A stretch of 64,000 nucleotides of DNA from positions 88,929,836 through 88,993,835 of the forward strand of contig NC_088295.1 of assembly GCF_032854445.1 (NCBI RefSeq), written 5' to 3'. Made by a program: the position numbers and the translations under genes. The DNA comes from Liolophura sinensis. Taxonomy: Eukaryota > Mollusca > Polyplacophora > Chitonida > Chitonidae. This document shows positions 23,328 to 36,159 of the stretch, piece by piece. Positions within the stretch are counted from its first letter, which is position 1. Each line of letters begins with the position of its first letter. The notes under the pieces were generated by a model. The model was not told the DNA's origin, searched no databases, and was given only the letters and a program-made list of their open reading frames with translations.

Positions 23328-26300
23328 TTGTAATGTAAACTCAGTGGTGGGAAAATTGATAAGGTTCATCGGCACACATATCGGTATCCATGAGCAAAGA
23401 AATGACGTAAACTTTGTTTCAATTCATGCAGTCCAGTGGATGAATCTAGGATGGGTCTTGAACGATTTGAAAGACTACAATTTTAGGCTAAAGTCCGAAA
23501 TCGCTTTGGGAAACAGGACACAGGATGTTGCATACAAGTGTGTATTGAAACTGAAATTTATAAAAAGCTAGGTAGAAATTCTTGCATGTCACATAGCACA
23601 CATAACGCAAGAGGTTTCGGCGGCTGTATATTCGTATTACTAAGTATTTTTGACAGGGGAAGGCATGGTCATAATTTTTAATTTCTATCAGGTATTTTCT
23701 GACGTAAAGCTGCGAGTGAGCAAGCATGAGGAATTGGATTCAAACGTCACCTAAATGATCAAGGAGTAGGTCTACTACCAAGAGAATCCACACACTTTTG
23801 TCCATTCAAAAGGAAATTACATTCTGAAAACGTGAGTCTGATGTTGTGTTATATATTGTGCTGCCATCACAAGCAACACTTAACTCCACACCTTGTGATT
23901 CTAGGAGCCTGCATGCACAGCTCTGTCAACCTAAAAACGTAGTCCGGATGATCGTTTTCCACATGGCCAATCATGTACATATAGGAAACATGGCGCAAGT
24001 TTATTTTCTGGACAACTCACCTGGACAAGCCTCTCAACTGTAACACAGACTTACTTCCAATCCACAGAAACCACACAAGCACGGCTCAAATAGACAACAA
24101 TCAGTTTATTTACAATGGCCATTATTCAAATACGGTAACTTATAATTCATTATACAACAAACATGTACACTTGCCATAATGATGTTATGTTTTATGGATG
24201 TGCACATACGTACAATTTCCTTCTCGATACATCTGAAACAGGTCTACGAAAGCACTACGTGTGAATACATTTTCATATCATCGGACTGGGTAAAGAATAC
24301 GTAAGTAAAATTATGCCAGACAGACTTGCTTGTGAACAAACCACATGTCAACACTAACCATTCCAAGTGGTATTAAGATTTAAAATTCTCCAGAATCAAA
24401 TTATGATCGAATCCCCTAATTATACCTTAAACAGTATGGTGAACAGTTCCACAAAGAAGTCTTCATGTTCAGAGACAGTGGTGTTCTTCTGCACTGTGCA
24501 GCCCTTAACCTCTGGTCTGCTGACACGAGACTAAAAGCGGTAGGTGTAGGTAGACTATAAGGCTTTTTGGCTGGCTTGCCGTTGGGTTATGTGGCAGTAA
24601 GATAAGGCTTCAAACAAGAAGCAATACCCCCTTCCTGTACAGAAATTAACTGTGAAATATTAATGGCACAGGTTAACTGCAGAATTTGACTGCTGCAACT
24701 TCCTGCCTTACAACTGACATGATCGGTGCACTAGGTTTCGTGGTATATATGATCACTGAATGGGGTATATCTTCCCTCCACACAGGCAAGCAAATCGTGC
24801 AGCTCATGGAACAATAGTGTCGTTTATATGCTTTAATGATAATAAGAGTGTTTTCAGTAAGAATACAAGATATCACAAATAAGAAAGCTTCTATTGTTGT
24901 TCAAGTGATTTATTATTTCTGTATTGTTATTGTGTATTGCAAGAGTTGCTTTTCTTGTGTAGGGGCTTGTGAGGTGCTGTTTTCTGGTAAGCCTGATACA
25001 TGTATTTACAGAGAAATTAACCATGCACACAATGTCCAAGAGACCAAAAACATCAAAATATACACAGAACATATGCCATACCTCTAACTGATATCTAGGG
25101 TATCTAATTTGGCTATGTACAGGTCCAAGTCTCCAAAGTCTGATTATCTGAGATACAAAGTATAGGTTGACTGCCTTAATATTTCAAAATATTCCCAAAT
25201 GCAATATAAATAGGAATCTTGCCTAAGGCATAACAATTTCATTAGATTCCATTTAAATAACAAAAGAAGTTTCAAATGAAGTGAAACTAAAAATAGTTTC
25301 CTACATAACATACATCTCTGAGATGAGAAATGATAGGCAGAACCAACATGGTTGATAAAACAGACCAACAATGGTACGATTCCCAAAGTCATTTGTCACG
25401 AGACTGCCATCCCAACACATTATAATATTACAGCGCATGGCTTCAACTGACTTGTTGAATCCCAAAACTCAGTCCCATGGGCTAGTTTTTGTTTAGGGTT
25501 TTGGTATTACAAGGAAGTTGGCAAGATTGTACTGTACCATGCCATTTAGGAAATGAGGGTATCTTGTGCTTGTGAAGTGAATTTTATTGGATCAGCACAT
25601 AGGTTTTCTTATTCAAAGTTACCCACAAAGGTGTGAATTTTCCCCTACATTGCTAGTGGCACAACCCTACTTAATCTTCCATGTATCTCCCACTGATACA
25701 TACAGGTAATGTTACATGGCTTACACATGCACATTGCGGTGAATGTTACATTGGTTGTCAGTTTCAAACGGAATTAGATAAAACTGTCAACATGTTTGCT
25801 AAATGCAAGATGACTTATGTCCTTCACAAGATATAACAATAAAATATCTCATCCTGAATCTGGAATAACATGCAGCAAATGCCAATGCAGAAGTATGTCT
25901 ATCAGCTTTCTGATGTGAACTCTTGCTGCTTTAGTTTACCTTAGTGCATTCAATCTTTCATTCTAAACAACAACAAAAGCGTGAGGAGAAACACACCCAA
26001 TGTTTGTTTAGGATGTTTGAACAGGGGTATAGATAACATTACTACATATAGCTCCATGACTGATTTATCAATGGCATCCAGGAAACACACCTTCACAATG
26101 GAAGAGCTAAACAAGCACTAGCTGCTTTCGCTTCAAATCAGGATTTTGTTAGGTCTTACTAAAAAAACAACGTCCACTGAAACTTAGGTATCCACAGCCT
26201 CTGTACTAGCTATATAGCTACAACTGATTTAGATAGATAAGTGAAATGATTGAACTGCATCTTGAGCTTTGGTCTGATTTTAACAGAAGTCACATGATTG

Positions 26301-27090
26301 TTGCTCAAAATGAAATGCATAAATTTTGAGAAAATTTTAAGGTTTAGCCTTTTAGTCGGATGTCAGTAATAAACTTTACAACATGACAATCCAACAGATA
26401 TAACCTGAAACCAGATCAGCTTTAGCAGGCCTCAGACTGAAATCTATATATTTTTGAGATATTAGAAATCCAAACTTCTAGCTTATGCCAACTAAGCATG
26501 GCTTTGACAGCAAAAGCCAAACATCGATTGTCCGAGAAGAAATAAAAATAAAAAAAGGAAAAAATCTCGTGACCACTTCTTATCACAAAACAGGAGCTAA
26601 AAAAAAAAAAATACTCTAAAACCCAGAGCCAGTTGAAGTACAATTAAAACTTACAGGAGTGTAAGACTAAAAGGTAACATCATATGAACTGTGGTAAGAT
26701 TTGATCTTTGTGCTAGGTAATTTGCAAACATCACTGTGCGAATGAGTCAGGATTCACGGACAATGGGCTGGGACAAGTATCATCCAGTGTACCAGAACTA
26801 AGGACTTCTATGCGGCAACACTCTTTGACTGTCAGCATGTAATACCTTGGTAATACTCTTTTACGAGTCTTTCCTGCCATCCTGTCATATTGTCAGCAAA
26901 GGCAGGTGGAAATGTCACTCATCCTAGCAAACAATGTGGAAGTTTTGCAGCTTTGGTGAATCCATGTGCATAAAATGAATAGCTCAAGATCTGCCACTGA
27001 GGTGGATAACTTTTTCTTAACATAAGTTTTGAGAATAACACCCTCTTTTGGCTGTGGTTTAATGCCTCCACCACCACCGCCACACCCCAC
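23328..27090. other. noncoding DNA and probable USF 3' flank
   Basis: Mostly AT-rich sequence without gene structure apart from one possible exon at 24426-24530. The last few hundred bases before 27091 probably hold the 3' untranslated region of the USF gene, though I could not pin down its polyadenylation site. Confidence 0.45.
24426..24530 (-). CDS. possible internal exon, 35 codons, unknown protein
   Basis: A minus-strand stretch is bounded by an acceptor-like pyrimidine run ending CCGCTTTTAG and a donor AAG|GTATAA. The 105 bases are open in phase 0 and encode a peptide with stretches such as VSEHEDFFVELFTILF. The only stop upstream in this frame is the TAG of the acceptor itself, which fits a real exon. 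No neighbouring exon could be linked and no family is recognised, so it could be chance. Confidence 0.2.
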
Positions 27091-27315
27091 TCAGGATGGA
27101 TTGCCTGCCACATCCTGAAGCTTAACAATTCCATTCTGACTCAGAGTCGTTCTCAGCATAGAGTTCTCTGCTTTCAACTCCTCACACTGCTGTCCCAGTA
27201 ACTCTGCATCCACCTGTAACCGTTCCGTCTCTTTCACGCGCTCCGCCAAGGCTGCATTTGCCGCCCTTAGTTCCTGAATGTAGTCACATGCCTTCGCTAA
27301 AATCCCACCTTTGCT
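27091..27315 (-). CDS. USF: USF last coding exon: second helix end and leucine zipper
   Basis: This exon begins SKGGILAKACDYIQELR, the end of the loop and helix 2, and continues into heptad leucines (AERVKETERLQVDAELLGQQ, then ELKAENSMLR). It ends in DVAGNPS and a TGA at 27091-27093. It starts after an acceptor TTTTTCTGCAG. The repeating Leu and hydrophobic spacing supports the coiled-coil dimerisation segment typical of USF. Confidence 0.95.
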   Translation of the reverse strand, partial: SKGGILAKACDYIQELRAANAALAERVKETERLQVDAELLGQQCEELKAENSMLRTTLSQNGIVKLQDVAGNPS

Positions 27316-30300
27316 CTGCAGAAAAATAAAGTAAATACAAAAATACAGCAACCTTATGCAAGAGCTGAGAAAGTCTTTGTTATCAAATATGCTCATGGAC
27401 TTGTAACTCCTTGCCAAATGAAGAATTCTGTCACATTAATGAATACCTGCTGGAATTCCCTAAAATCCTTTTTCAGACACTGTTCACCCCACCCCACCCC
27501 CTCCCCACATAATAGGCATGTACTTCCAAATGTACTTAACCTTCTATAATCCCTTGTAATTTTTTTTGAAATTATATGTAAATAAAGATAGCAAATGTAA
27601 GTGTGTGCCAAGGGGCATAACTCCAGCTGAAAACCATCACCCGCACATTGAGAAAAAGATCAGACAACCAAAAATTTAAATCTGTGTGATCATCATTACC
27701 CCGATCTGGCCTTGTTTTGTCTGTTCTTGAGAGCAGTCAGGGACAAGTTTTGAAAGCTGCACAATCCAATTGTTAATTTTGTCCCTTCGTCTTCTTTCAA
27801 CTGAAAAAAAAAAACAACAACAACAAAACATTATCTTGAATTATGCTAAGAAACAGAAAACAAGACAAATATTATTGAGTGAAAAACACACAAGAGAAAC
27901 TTCCAAATATTGAGGTAAATATTTTTCTTGAAATATTCAATCCAATTAAGAGAGTATAAAAAGGAAGATTTTGATGTTTACAATGCAAAATAAAATGAGT
28001 ATTATAATACACAAGGTTACCGTAAGCATGAATCAGAAACACAAGCATTGATAATACAGGTGTTCGTGCTTCAGACCTTCATTGTGTGTGGCTCGTCTAC
28101 GATCATCTCGGGCTGTGCGGCCATCAGTTTTGGGGGAAAATGTGGTCCTGGGTGCAATGTTTCTCTGCCCTTGTAATACATCTTGTGGAGACATCATCAC
28201 ATAGAACTGGCCTGCTCAGCAGAACAAGTGTAGGCGATGTTAGAAAACATGTGGATTTAGAAGAGCAGTTACCATACACACCTTGTCTCCATTTAGTTCA
28301 TCAGGGTTATGCGACACATGCCAGTTACACAAGGTTCTATTTATTTATTGTGTGGGGTATAATACCAAGCTCTCACCTCCTCCTGCAGTGACAGGGCCTA
28401 TTGCTGCAGCAGGGGGGACATCCTGACCCTGTGTCACAGCAGAATCTGTGGGTCCCGCCACTGTCGGGAAGTATGTGAATCTTGTCTCAGCATTGGGGTC
28501 TTCCTGGTTTGCTTGGCCATTGCCGAATGGGCTCTGGATGACAGCCTGTCAACATCAGTCCAATATGAACCATAAGTTAAGATCACATGCACATATCAAT
28601 AGTCTGTGAACATCAAAAGTACACTATCAACAGTGACAAGCACACAAAAAGATCAAGATCAAGCACACAGTTTACCACAGGAATGTCTCAACTCATCCTG
28701 TTACTTTATTTATTTATTTGACTGCCGTTTTACACCGTACTCAAGAATATTTCACTTATACGATGGCAGCCAGCATTATGGTGGGAGAAAACTGGGCAGA
28801 TATGTTATTGTAAGCACAGAAGAGACAAAGCCACAAGTGAGATGTTCTATATGCGATATAATGAGTAACAGTAATGATGTTCCAAAATGTTCATCAACCA
28901 CAAGCCACAAGACACTTCAGATAACTAGCAAGTTTGCATATTTGCATTTTTATTTTATTGGTCTATCAATCTGAAGCCACAGTGTAAACCAGAGGGTTAT
29001 CCAGACAAATGTCAAGCCCTCCTAGCTTCTGAATGCTCAGTTTCATATTTCTACGTATAATGGAATGCCAGCAGACGAAAAGGAAACAGCCATTAAAAGC
29101 AAAATCTTAGAGAGCCTAACCATCAATTTTCATACTATTTCTTGTTTTGTAGATTTAGTGGTGCTGCCTTTCACACATTCACAATGAATCCCCACTGCGT
29201 TTATCTGACAGTAGCACAACTTCTATGACAAAAGCTGGTTCATATCAAATGTTGTTTATTTAACTTTATTTATTTCATTGTTAGTTAATGTCATGATAGT
29301 CAAGAACGTTTCTCTTATACAATAGCAGTCCGTTTTATGAGCCAAAGAAACTGGAGTGCCTGCTTTACATCACCAAGTTTTGGCAACCTACCAACAAACT
29401 TTCACACAGGTGAAGTAGAGTTATGCAAACAATACTGATGAATTCAAGTGGTCTGCAACAAATGTTAGACAGCTCAAACAGCTGAGTGTCATCAACTGTT
29501 TAGTGTCATGATGCTACTGTCGTAAACAGCCCAGTTATCTTCCCTTAGACAATATCCAGATGGATTTATGCCTATCTTGGACCTTGATTTTATTTATCTA
29601 ATTTGTGTTTTACATAGTACACCAGAATATTTCACTTATGCCATGGCTGCATACATTATGGTGGGAGGAAACCAGGCAGAGCCCAGGGGGAAACCCACGA
29701 CTAAGAGAGCTTCCAACCTATCACCGGAGAGAAAACTAGAATGTGTCCTGGATTTTGAGCCAACTCTCTACTGTTTCTCATAGGTAAATGTATGTTTTGA
29801 CGCCTTTCTCAGAAACTCCAGTCATCAGGAGTAACATGTTCAGCTGTTGTACTGAATTGTCTAAAGACTGCACTTACCTGTGTCACCTGGGTGCCTGGGG
29901 GGAAAGCTGTGGAGGTAACAACCTGTGCCTCACCTCCATCCTGAGCCACCTGTACCACCCGGTATGTCACCTGACCTGAACACACAGAGCGTAAGTTAAC
30001 TCAATGTACTAGTGTTCAAGGCAGATATAGATCCTCTGATATGACAATATCATTATGAATACACAAATGAACATGTTAACAACACCCTTAACTTTCATAA
30101 ATGTAAATACCTCTCTTCAATGTTTAGTAAAGGTTTTCTATTACTTGCATAAGTCACAAAATTATCCTGGCTGTTCTAGGTTTGATGTAAGGAGATAGGA
30201 GTGGAATGTTCTGGGCTGTACTTTGCAATGCGGATTGAAGAGTAACAAGATTTATTCATTGTATTAACAATAGCAAAATACCCTTACAAATGACATGCCT

Positions 30301-33300
30301 GAACAGCCACATGAAACAAAAACAGAGTATGCAACTGTGGAAGCATCTACCTTATCCTTACAAATCATCCATGCTTGTCTGAATTACCTCCCCTGTTTCA
30401 GCTATATGTATATCAGCAACTATCCACACTGCAGGTATTATCCTTAGCAGAGGGTTTTAAGGAACATTTAATGTACAAGCAACAACTGCAATACATGTAC
30501 AAGTGCACAAACACCGCACACAATTGGTTTGCCTTTGTGGACACAACAGTACAATATATGTGTGGTAATTTGCCTCAAAATTTTTTATGACAATATATTT
30601 TTATTTAAGGGTGACCATGCTCAGTACATACTTTTAAACATACCTGTAAATGTACAATCACAAGTATGATGTAAATTATGTCACAATGAAGCATCAAAAA
30701 ATTTATCTTATCAAATAACATGTACCTAATCTCTTGTGCAAGGCAAGACCTGTGAGCTACCTCTGAATTACCTCAAACAAGTCATGGTAGATGTACACTA
30801 AAAACACCCTAAGAATTCCCTAAGAACTCACACCATGGAGTTGTTCAAATGAGCTGGACAGTTATGGTTGGTTTAGTGTACAGCCTTACCCTGACTACTA
30901 GTATATGTCCTGAACTGATGTTGGACATTTGGGTCCAGGGTTCGAGCTCCCTGATTGGATACACTGGCTACAGCAGCAGCCTCCTCACTGGGCTGTCCGC
31001 TAGTGGAACACAATCTCTGACCTCCAGTCAGAACAACTCTATCCTAACCTTACACTCTAGAACTGTCACAAATACTCACTTAAAAATATACTTTGACATT
31101 TGAATGTTGCCGATGAATAAGAAGCTGCTAAGTTTACAACCATACAACATCATACTGCATTAGTCAGGTTGAGCATGTGAGTATAAAACAGTATGCCACC
31201 CTGGTTCCTGAGCTAGGCCTGAGAACCAGGATTACGATTTCATTCCGAAAGATGATGATGTGCAAGGGGAGATTTCAATACAATGACACCCATCTTTTGA
31301 AGAAGGCAACTTGTAGATGGAAAAAAAAACATCACAAACACAGAGGAAAACAGCAAGAATCACCATGGTTTCAGAGCTAACCCCCAGAGTCACCCAAAAC
31401 CTTCACTAAACCAGAGAGCTGAAGTCAAGCATGGACCCACACTGGTCAAAAGCCCAGAGGATTTTTCTTTTGGCCACTTGGTCAGAAAAGGTTTAGTGGT
31501 TTAGTGCATGTAAGCACATGTTTGTGAAGGGCTACAAGGAGAATGTCCTATATTAATTTATTTAATTTGATTCTTGTTAAGTGAAATACTCAAGAATTTC
31601 TCCATTATTAGTATTAAATGTGTTTAAATACCTTCCATATCGCTTCAGTGGGTGAGGGTCCTGAGGGTGTGCTTTGTTTTGCAAAAGGCTAACCAAAAAC
31701 TTGTCCAATACAAAGTGAATACTAATCAAATAAAGTTTTATTAATATTATGACTGGCTTCTTCTGTCTGGATAACTCTGGTCTATCGTTGAAAGCGCACT
31801 GGAAAATGGTACTACACCGAACATTGGAAACATACCACCTAAATGCACGGCTACCTGGTCGTCAGACGCTGCAGAATCGTTGGTTTTTTCTTGACTGCAA
31901 AAAAAATAAAAAAATAAAAAGCATGAAATTAACGATATGATGTAGCATGAGGAAAGGCTGAAAGTTTGAATCCCAACAATGATGGGCAGGAACCCTTTTA
32001 CACGTAAAAATGCTTTGTCATTCTCGTAGACTTGTTAGCGGCCTCTACAGTTTGCCAAGATTTTCATAGTTTTGCAGTGATATCATAGTTTAATCTCAGC
32101 CAATAACCATTACATTCTTTGGTCATGTGACTACAATACTGGAGGCGAAAACAAAGCGTATTTAATCCATGAGAGACAAATCTTGAATATTTATTTTGTT
32201 ATTTGAATGGTGTTTTATGCCGAACTAAAAAAATACTTCATTTACATAACAGCATTATGACGGGAGGAAAACTGGCAAAGCCCTGGGGAATCATATGGCC
32301 ACCTGCACGTTGCTGGAGAGGAAGCCAGCTTAAGTTGGACTTGAACACATAGTGACCACCCTCGTGAGAGGCTCCTGGGTCATTGCGCTGCACATTCTAA
32401 ACTAGAGTTGCACGTACTGCCTTCGTTGAGATTACATCTCTAATGGACTTTTTACAACAGTGACGTTGAAAGTGAGGCTCGTGCATTACGTCACCTGATC
32501 TGAGATAACTACTTTTGCCTTATGTAAAAAAAATGCACGCGATTGCGAATGTACTGAACAGTTGAGCAGTGCGCTAATTTACAGGCTTCGTGGGCATTAT
32601 TATCATCTCCGTCCATGCTCAAGCTGACCCATTGCAATTTAAATATATTTACACATTTATCATTTGATTTTGCATAACAGAATACACAGGGGATGCAACA
32701 ATAGTCATAGAGAGTACTTCACTATGTTTTCGACACTGAATGACTCAAGGCATCAGTTACAAGACTTTTACCATACCAGGTCGATTAGACTGCAATGACA
32801 TCTCTTTTCTCACATGCCACACGAAGAGCAGTGACCTGATTTGCTTTTAACTCTACACAAATGCCTCTGATTGCCTTGGCATATGTGATTACATCTTAGA
32901 ACTCTTTTTCCATGCTGTCTTTCATGGACGGCTCCATGTTGAATAACTTAATATTCAATAGCTAATGCATGAGTAAATAGTTCATTCTTATTTTGGATGT
33001 TTTTGATTAGGTAGTCGCTTGACTTTATTCTTTTGATACAGAGTTAAGAACTTATTAATACTTGGATTTACCAGTCCTCATAGTGAGCCCCGGTATTTAC
33101 TCAAGTTTTTTGTTAGTGTTCATGGTTTCGGGTTTGGAACCTGGCGCCGCTGGCAGGAAGGCATTTCTGGCAAAATTGAAAAGCTCGTCACAGTGTATAG
33201 TTTGTGGTACTGTGATTTAAATATCTGATACTCCTCTATCAACAATTATCTCCAAATTTTGGGGGAAATCACTGCGCTGATGGTGCATGTCTATACACGA

Positions 33301-34318
33301 GCCTTGTATCTGTAAAAATAGAATCTCGTAGAAAGGCAACGTGATCTCGAATGTGCTCAGTAATGGCACAAAAAAACACCTCGGCCACAGAGGCCTCCCA
33401 GACCTTGAATAAGACTTTACCATAAACAATACAAAACATAGCTTTAAGGTAGGAAATTCTTTACAGAAAAGTAACCAGAGGGAGTCAACCCTTTAAAATG
33501 ATAGTTTGAATGGCTGACAGCACTTGAACCTTTAAGGATTTGCCCATTTTGATTTAGCGTCAAGCATCCAACTTCCGACCCGTCTTACAGAATATTGTGA
33601 AGGCTAAGCAGACTGATAATTTTAAAGTGTACACACGGGAATAAAATTGAAAATGATGGAAATGAAACATTTTAATAATACAGGCTAAATTATATTCATA
33701 TGCTTACAAAACGCATGAAACTTGTGACAAATCCATAGGGCAAACACTCTAATTAAATCCCTTATCGAAAAATTATTAAAATTAGGTAAATTATAATAAA
33801 GAAAAAAAAAAAATAAATACGTGTCAGTAAACAAATAACTGAACGCACATAAAGTACAGATTTATTTTCATACTCTGCACGCCTGGATCTATCTACAGTA
33901 TACCTCATACTACTGAAACCTACCGTTATGGATGACACTGAGCACTTAAACTTATCCAAGGGCACATCAAAATAAATTCCGCGAATGGTCATCTAGCTTT
34001 TATAGTAGTAGTAAAGAATGGTGACAATATTCACGATATATAATGATGCACACATGCACCTCTGATATCTATATTTATCAAGTAGTTTCGTCAGTTGATC
34101 ATGTGATATAAAATTGCAGCTCACATGGTCACAACAACGTGGTCGAGGCTGTTCCGCTGTCTGCTAAAGCTTTCTCCATACCTCCATATCTCCTTCCACT
34201 CAAATGGTGCGACCTACTTTTTTACGTCGATTTACGCATAAATCCGAATCGTTTTTCTCTTAAATTTCTCATGTTGTTGTACCCACCTTGATTCCAAAGC
34301 CTGATCTAGCATATCCAT
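27091..34318 (-). CDS. USF: upstream stimulatory factor (bHLH-leucine zipper), complete eight-exon CDS
   Basis: A nuclear transcription factor that, in known family members, binds CACGTG-type E-boxes as a dimer. The coding exons on the minus strand are 34318-34287, 31894-31855, 30992-30890, 29975-29878, 28545-28377, 28211-28077, 27800-27700 and 27315-27091. All have GT-AG borders, and phases agree at every junction, giving 903 nt or 300 residues (human USF1 is 310). The start MDMLDQALES matches the USF2 N-terminus. Middle exons carry the USF-specific blocks QVTYRVVQV, AVIQSPFGNG, ETRFTYFP and GQFYVMMSPQDVLQG, then the basic region (ARDDRRRATHNE), helix-loop-helix (ERRRRDKINNWIVQLSK) and zipper. 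Two extra residues (Ile-Gly) separate the bHLH exon from the zipper exon compared with human USF1. Introns hold several SINEs. The exact acceptor of exon 3 was chosen by phase. Orthology to USF1 versus USF2 cannot be settled; the gene probably precedes that vertebrate split. Confidence 0.95.
27700..27800 (-). CDS. USF: USF exon 7: basic region end and helix 1
   Basis: This 101-nt exon supplies ERRRRDKINNWIVQLSK, followed by LVPDCSQEQTKQGQIG. The basic arginines and the Glu that contact E-box DNA in bHLH proteins are present: HNE-V-ERRRR spans the junction with the previous exon, the Val codon being split G|TT. The acceptor follows a long pyrimidine tract and the donor is GGG|GTAATG. Confidence 0.95.
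28702..28800 (-). mobile_element. SINE family A, 5'-truncated, in a USF intron
   Basis: Reversed tail (TTTATTTATTTATTTGACTGC, then CCGTACTCAAG) and the first body motif CAGCATTATGGTGGGAG. It lies between USF coding exons 4 and 5, in the same orientation as the gene. Confidence 0.9.
29266..29350 (-). mobile_element. decayed SINE family A tail
   Basis: TTTATTTATTTCATTG, then AGTCAAGAACGTTTCTCTTA, resembles the reversed family A tail and body start. It is strongly diverged and barely recognisable. Confidence 0.45.
29580..29745 (-). mobile_element. SINE family A, 5'-truncated, in a USF intron
   Basis: A reversed, diverged tail (TTTATTTATCTAATTTGTG, then TTTTACATAGTACACC) is followed by ATTATGGTGGGAGGAAACCA and GGGGGAAACCCACGA. 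The copy stops before the tRNA head. It lies 132 bp below USF coding exon 4. Confidence 0.85.
31550..31605 (-). mobile_element. decayed SINE family A tail fragment
   Basis: TTTATTTAATTTGATTCTTG, then ACTCAAGAATTTCTCC, fits the reversed tail of family A with many changes. It lies in the USF intron between exons 2 and 3. Confidence 0.4.
32189..32394 (-). mobile_element. SINE family A, old near-complete copy in USF intron 1
   Basis: The reversed tail is diverged. The body contains ATTATGACGGGAGGAAAACT and GAGGAAGCCAGCTTAAG, and the tRNA head remnant reads GAGAGGCTCCTGGGTCATTG. Its age is greater than that of the 21712 and 44098 copies. Confidence 0.8.
33066..33226 (+). repeat. dispersed ~155-bp repeat, copy 1
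   Basis: Shares with 36160-36312 the blocks TTTACCAGTCCTCATAG, GAGCCCCGGTATTTACT, GGAACCTGGCG, AAGGCATTTCTGG and AGTTTGTGGTACTG, in the same orientation. It has no tRNA boxes, inverted ends or coding potential. The class is unknown; it may be a fragment of a larger transposon. It lies in USF intron 1. Confidence 0.85.
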
Positions 34319-34445
34319 CGGTGTTTAGCAATTCGATTTGAATTTGCCAGGAACTAAAGCAAGCTTGATCACGGGGCCAAACAACAGGTCATGTGAGATG
34401 TGGAATTGAGCATGTGACAACTATGGCGGCTCCTCCAGTCTTCTC
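34085..34445 (-). promoter_or_regulatory. USF 5' region with four CATGTG E-boxes and a YY1-like site
   Basis: CATGTG E-boxes with USF/MITF-type flanks surround the USF start codon (34318). They are TCATGTGAT (34099) and TCACATG (34121, reverse) in the start of intron 1, and GTCATGTGAG (34388) and CATGTGAC (34411) upstream of the ATG. ATGGCGGC (34423) fits the YY1-type core motif found in many promoters. The start of transcription is not mapped. That the factor regulates its own gene is inference. Confidence 0.5.
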
Positions 34446-36159
34446 ACGTCTCTCCGGGCTAAGGTTGTCGCCACAACAATATTTACCTTGGCTCTCCTTT
34501 ACGGGGAATCGATGGAACAGACACACTGCTTCTAACGTTAATCGTTGTTTGGAACCAATTTTATTTTCTTAAAGCGGACTGTGGTTGAAAATTAACTATT
34601 TAATAATCGCATTTTGGGCCTATTTTCATATAGGACTACTTGCGCGCGGACTATAGTGTTTATGAGGTCGTGCGGTGGTCAGGTAATGTTAACTCAGTGA
34701 CGAGTTCGTCTTCTTCGTCACCTCATGTATCATTCCGCAGATCTCCATTCTGGCAAGCGATCCAACAAGCTGCATAAACAAATAACAATCCGTAATCCGA
34801 CTAACTTATTTAATTATTCTATAACATTACTCAGTTTGGGCCTATCAAATACAAATACTGGAATACTTTGTTCAGTGTTATGTTGACATAATTATAATAT
34901 AGCACAGGCTACATATACTCTGAATCAGATCTGAAAAATGGCTAGCATTGATGATGCCGCAACTATCAATAATGGGCTCATCTTATTTTGGTTTCTATAT
35001 TCTCAAATGTCTAGACAGGCTCTAATTCGAGTGAGAAATCTCTCCACTGCAGGCGCTCAAGTCACTGGCATCTTCAATCGTAACTAGGCTACAGATGTGC
35101 CCTTTCGAATGTACCGGTAGGCCTACATATGGTAATTTAACCAAATTCTGAACTTGAAGGCATCTCTGTTTTATAAACCACATGTTATTGATACTGGTCA
35201 TCCTTAAGTTAACGTGTCTCTATTTCTGAGTGCCCTGCATGAATATCCTGGGGTAATTACATATATATTGCTTGATTCTCATCAGTGTGAGATTATGATA
35301 GGATGGCAGTACTGTATAGAAACAACGCTGGTGTCGGCCAATGCACACGTACAAGTAGGCCCACTGTTATAAAAAGGGGCTGGGATGTTCGTGTTGACAT
35401 TTCTGGAAAATGCGATGGTATAATTAAATAGGTTTATATGAAGGAATAACAAATATAGTTGTGCTGTTCACGACGTATCATGACAGTCGTCAGATCACAT
35501 TAATAACTGTGTCCAGAAATATATTATTACATTATTTCTTTTAATTAAAGAAATGTCAAAAAAAAAAAAATATATTTTCTGAGGTTCGCTTAAAATACAT
35601 TAAAACAAAAAAAAAGTCCAATAAAGTTAATTCATTGGATATAATTTCTGACAAAATATGTATTTTCAGAATTTTCCGTAAACAAATGTAGGGGAAGTTT
35701 TCAAGAAGAACGGGTGTTACATCAGTTATATGTGATCCGAAAAGGCCACCATTTTTTGTTGTCCTACCGGATACTTTAAATTGTTTTTATGAGGCAATAA
35801 AAATTCTAAAAAATAAATAAATAAATAAATAAAGATTTGGAAATAACATAACGTATTGAATGGCATCGACTTCCCAGGCTGAGCGGTATATCCTTGGCTT
35901 GGTATTGTGGTCGCGCACTGCATGATCAAGGAATCAATCAATAAACCAACCAACACGTTCATAGGTAGACAGATGCACCGCAAACCCGTGTATAAAGGGA
36001 GGTAACTGCATATCGGATAGACAAATACTGGGACTTCGGGGGTAGTCTTCCACGCTTAACATCTGTTCAAATGCAGTATATAAACATCTATAGAAATCAC
36101 TCAGTTTAACCAAAAACTATTCCCAAAGAAGTTCTGTAAAAATCTAAAGCTCGTTAATA
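34446..36159. other. AT-rich intergenic DNA
   Basis: No supported gene. From 34423 a plus-strand frame reads MAAPPVFSRLSGLR and could be a divergent first exon, but no continuation was found. An (AAAT)n run near 35812-35833 may be all that remains of a SINE tail. Confidence 0.45.

Noticed and set aside
34423-34569. Divergent first exon MAAPPVFSRLSG on the plus strand
   Set aside because: No continuation found downstream and the ATGGCGGC start is better read as a YY1-type promoter motif or USF leader.
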